Assembly: GCA_040751985.1 (NCBI GenBank)
Contig: JBFMFU010000044.1
Coordinates: forward strand, 1-24,647
Direction of reading: 5' to 3'
DNA: 24,647 bases
From: Desulfoferula sp040751985
GTDB taxonomy: Bacteria > Desulfobacterota > Desulfarculia > Desulfarculales > Desulfarculaceae
This document shows positions 24,545-24,647 of this stretch, one piece after another (within the stretch, counting starts at the first letter, position 1; each line of letters opens with the position of its first letter). The notes beneath the pieces were generated by a model, which searched no databases, was not told where the DNA came from, and saw only the letters and a list, made by a program, of their open reading frames with translations. The translations under genes and the position numbers were made by a program.

Positions 24545-24647
24545 TGTTCACACGGTTCCAGTTTTGGAGACTGGTGGTTGAAGAGATCACCGGATCCAAA
24601 CTGGGAGAGCCGCATGAGCAACCCTCATCAGAATGCCAGGACCACGG
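24545..24647 (+). mobile_element. Left end of a probable IS481-family insertion sequence, cut by the window edge
   Basis: After the lipoprotein stop, the sequence changes to TGTTCACACGGTTCC, a TGT-led start typical of insertion-sequence ends, followed by a short inverted repeat (CCAGT/ACTGG) and, about 70 bases on, a gene start resembling IS481 transposases. The right end, the matching terminal repeat and any target duplication are outside the window, so the left boundary is a proposal. Confidence 0.45.
24614..24647 (+). CDS. Transposase N-terminus, probably IS481 family (partial)
   Basis: ATG at 24614 is preceded by GGGAGAG and opens MSNPHQNARTT before the window ends. IS481-family transposases commonly begin Met-x-x-His-(K/Q)-Asn-Ala-Arg-x-Thr, so the match, though only 11 residues, is distinctive. 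The DDE catalytic core is outside the window, so integrity cannot be judged. Confidence 0.5.
   Translation, partial: MSNPHQNARTT

Overview
The window is high-GC bacterial DNA, tightly packed, with anaerobe-type acyl-CoA metabolism: two thiolase genes in tandem, a crotonase, two acyl-CoA dehydrogenases, a MeaB GTPase, 2-oxoacid:ferredoxin oxidoreductase subunits and a DsrEFH/TusBCD-like sulfur-relay set. This combination fits a high-GC Desulfobacterota (former Deltaproteobacteria), perhaps Desulfarculales-like. That placement is an inference from gene content; no rRNA or other strong phylogenetic marker was used.

Layout. (1) 1-6220, plus strand: an acyl-CoA operon (thiolase 3' end, thiolase, enoyl-CoA hydratase, acyl-CoA dehydrogenase, MeaB, XRE-cupin regulator, second acyl-CoA dehydrogenase), closed by a strong intrinsic terminator. 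(2) 6264-6352: a nested palindromic repeat of the dispersed-repeat type. (3) 6392-16045, minus strand, transcribed from right to left: Ppx/GppA phosphatase, guaB, guaA, a radical SAM/SPASM-HD fusion, dnaE and a small lipoprotein. The fusion gene is strikingly AT-rich and looks recently acquired. (4) 16046-16330: a divergent regulatory region with two palindromes. (5) 16331-18179, plus strand: three small DsrE/DsrF/DsrH-like proteins, the last only 56 residues, then a lipoprotein of unknown function. (6) 18251-23477, minus strand: 2-oxoacid oxidoreductase alpha-beta-gamma subunits overlapping by ATGA, an ACT-domain protein, an acyl-CoA ligase and a crotonase homologue lacking both catalytic glutamates. 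(7) 23629-24525, plus strand: a good sigma70 promoter, a DUF493 (YbeD-like) protein with an added Cys motif, and a Spy/CpxP-like lipoprotein. (8) 24545-24647: probably the left end of an IS481-family insertion sequence cut by the window edge.

The main candidate for something undescribed is the 620-residue protein at 10225-12087. It joins a complete radical SAM domain, a SPASM domain with the full cysteine pattern, and a YedJ/YpgQ-type HD phosphohydrolase domain. It sits as a single AT-rich cargo gene directly behind guaA, with no room beside it for a precursor peptide. Second is the oxidoreductase operon, whose alpha and beta subunits have both lost residues expected for thiamine diphosphate chemistry and which lacks a local ferredoxin subunit. 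Third is the miniature DsrEFH-like triad.
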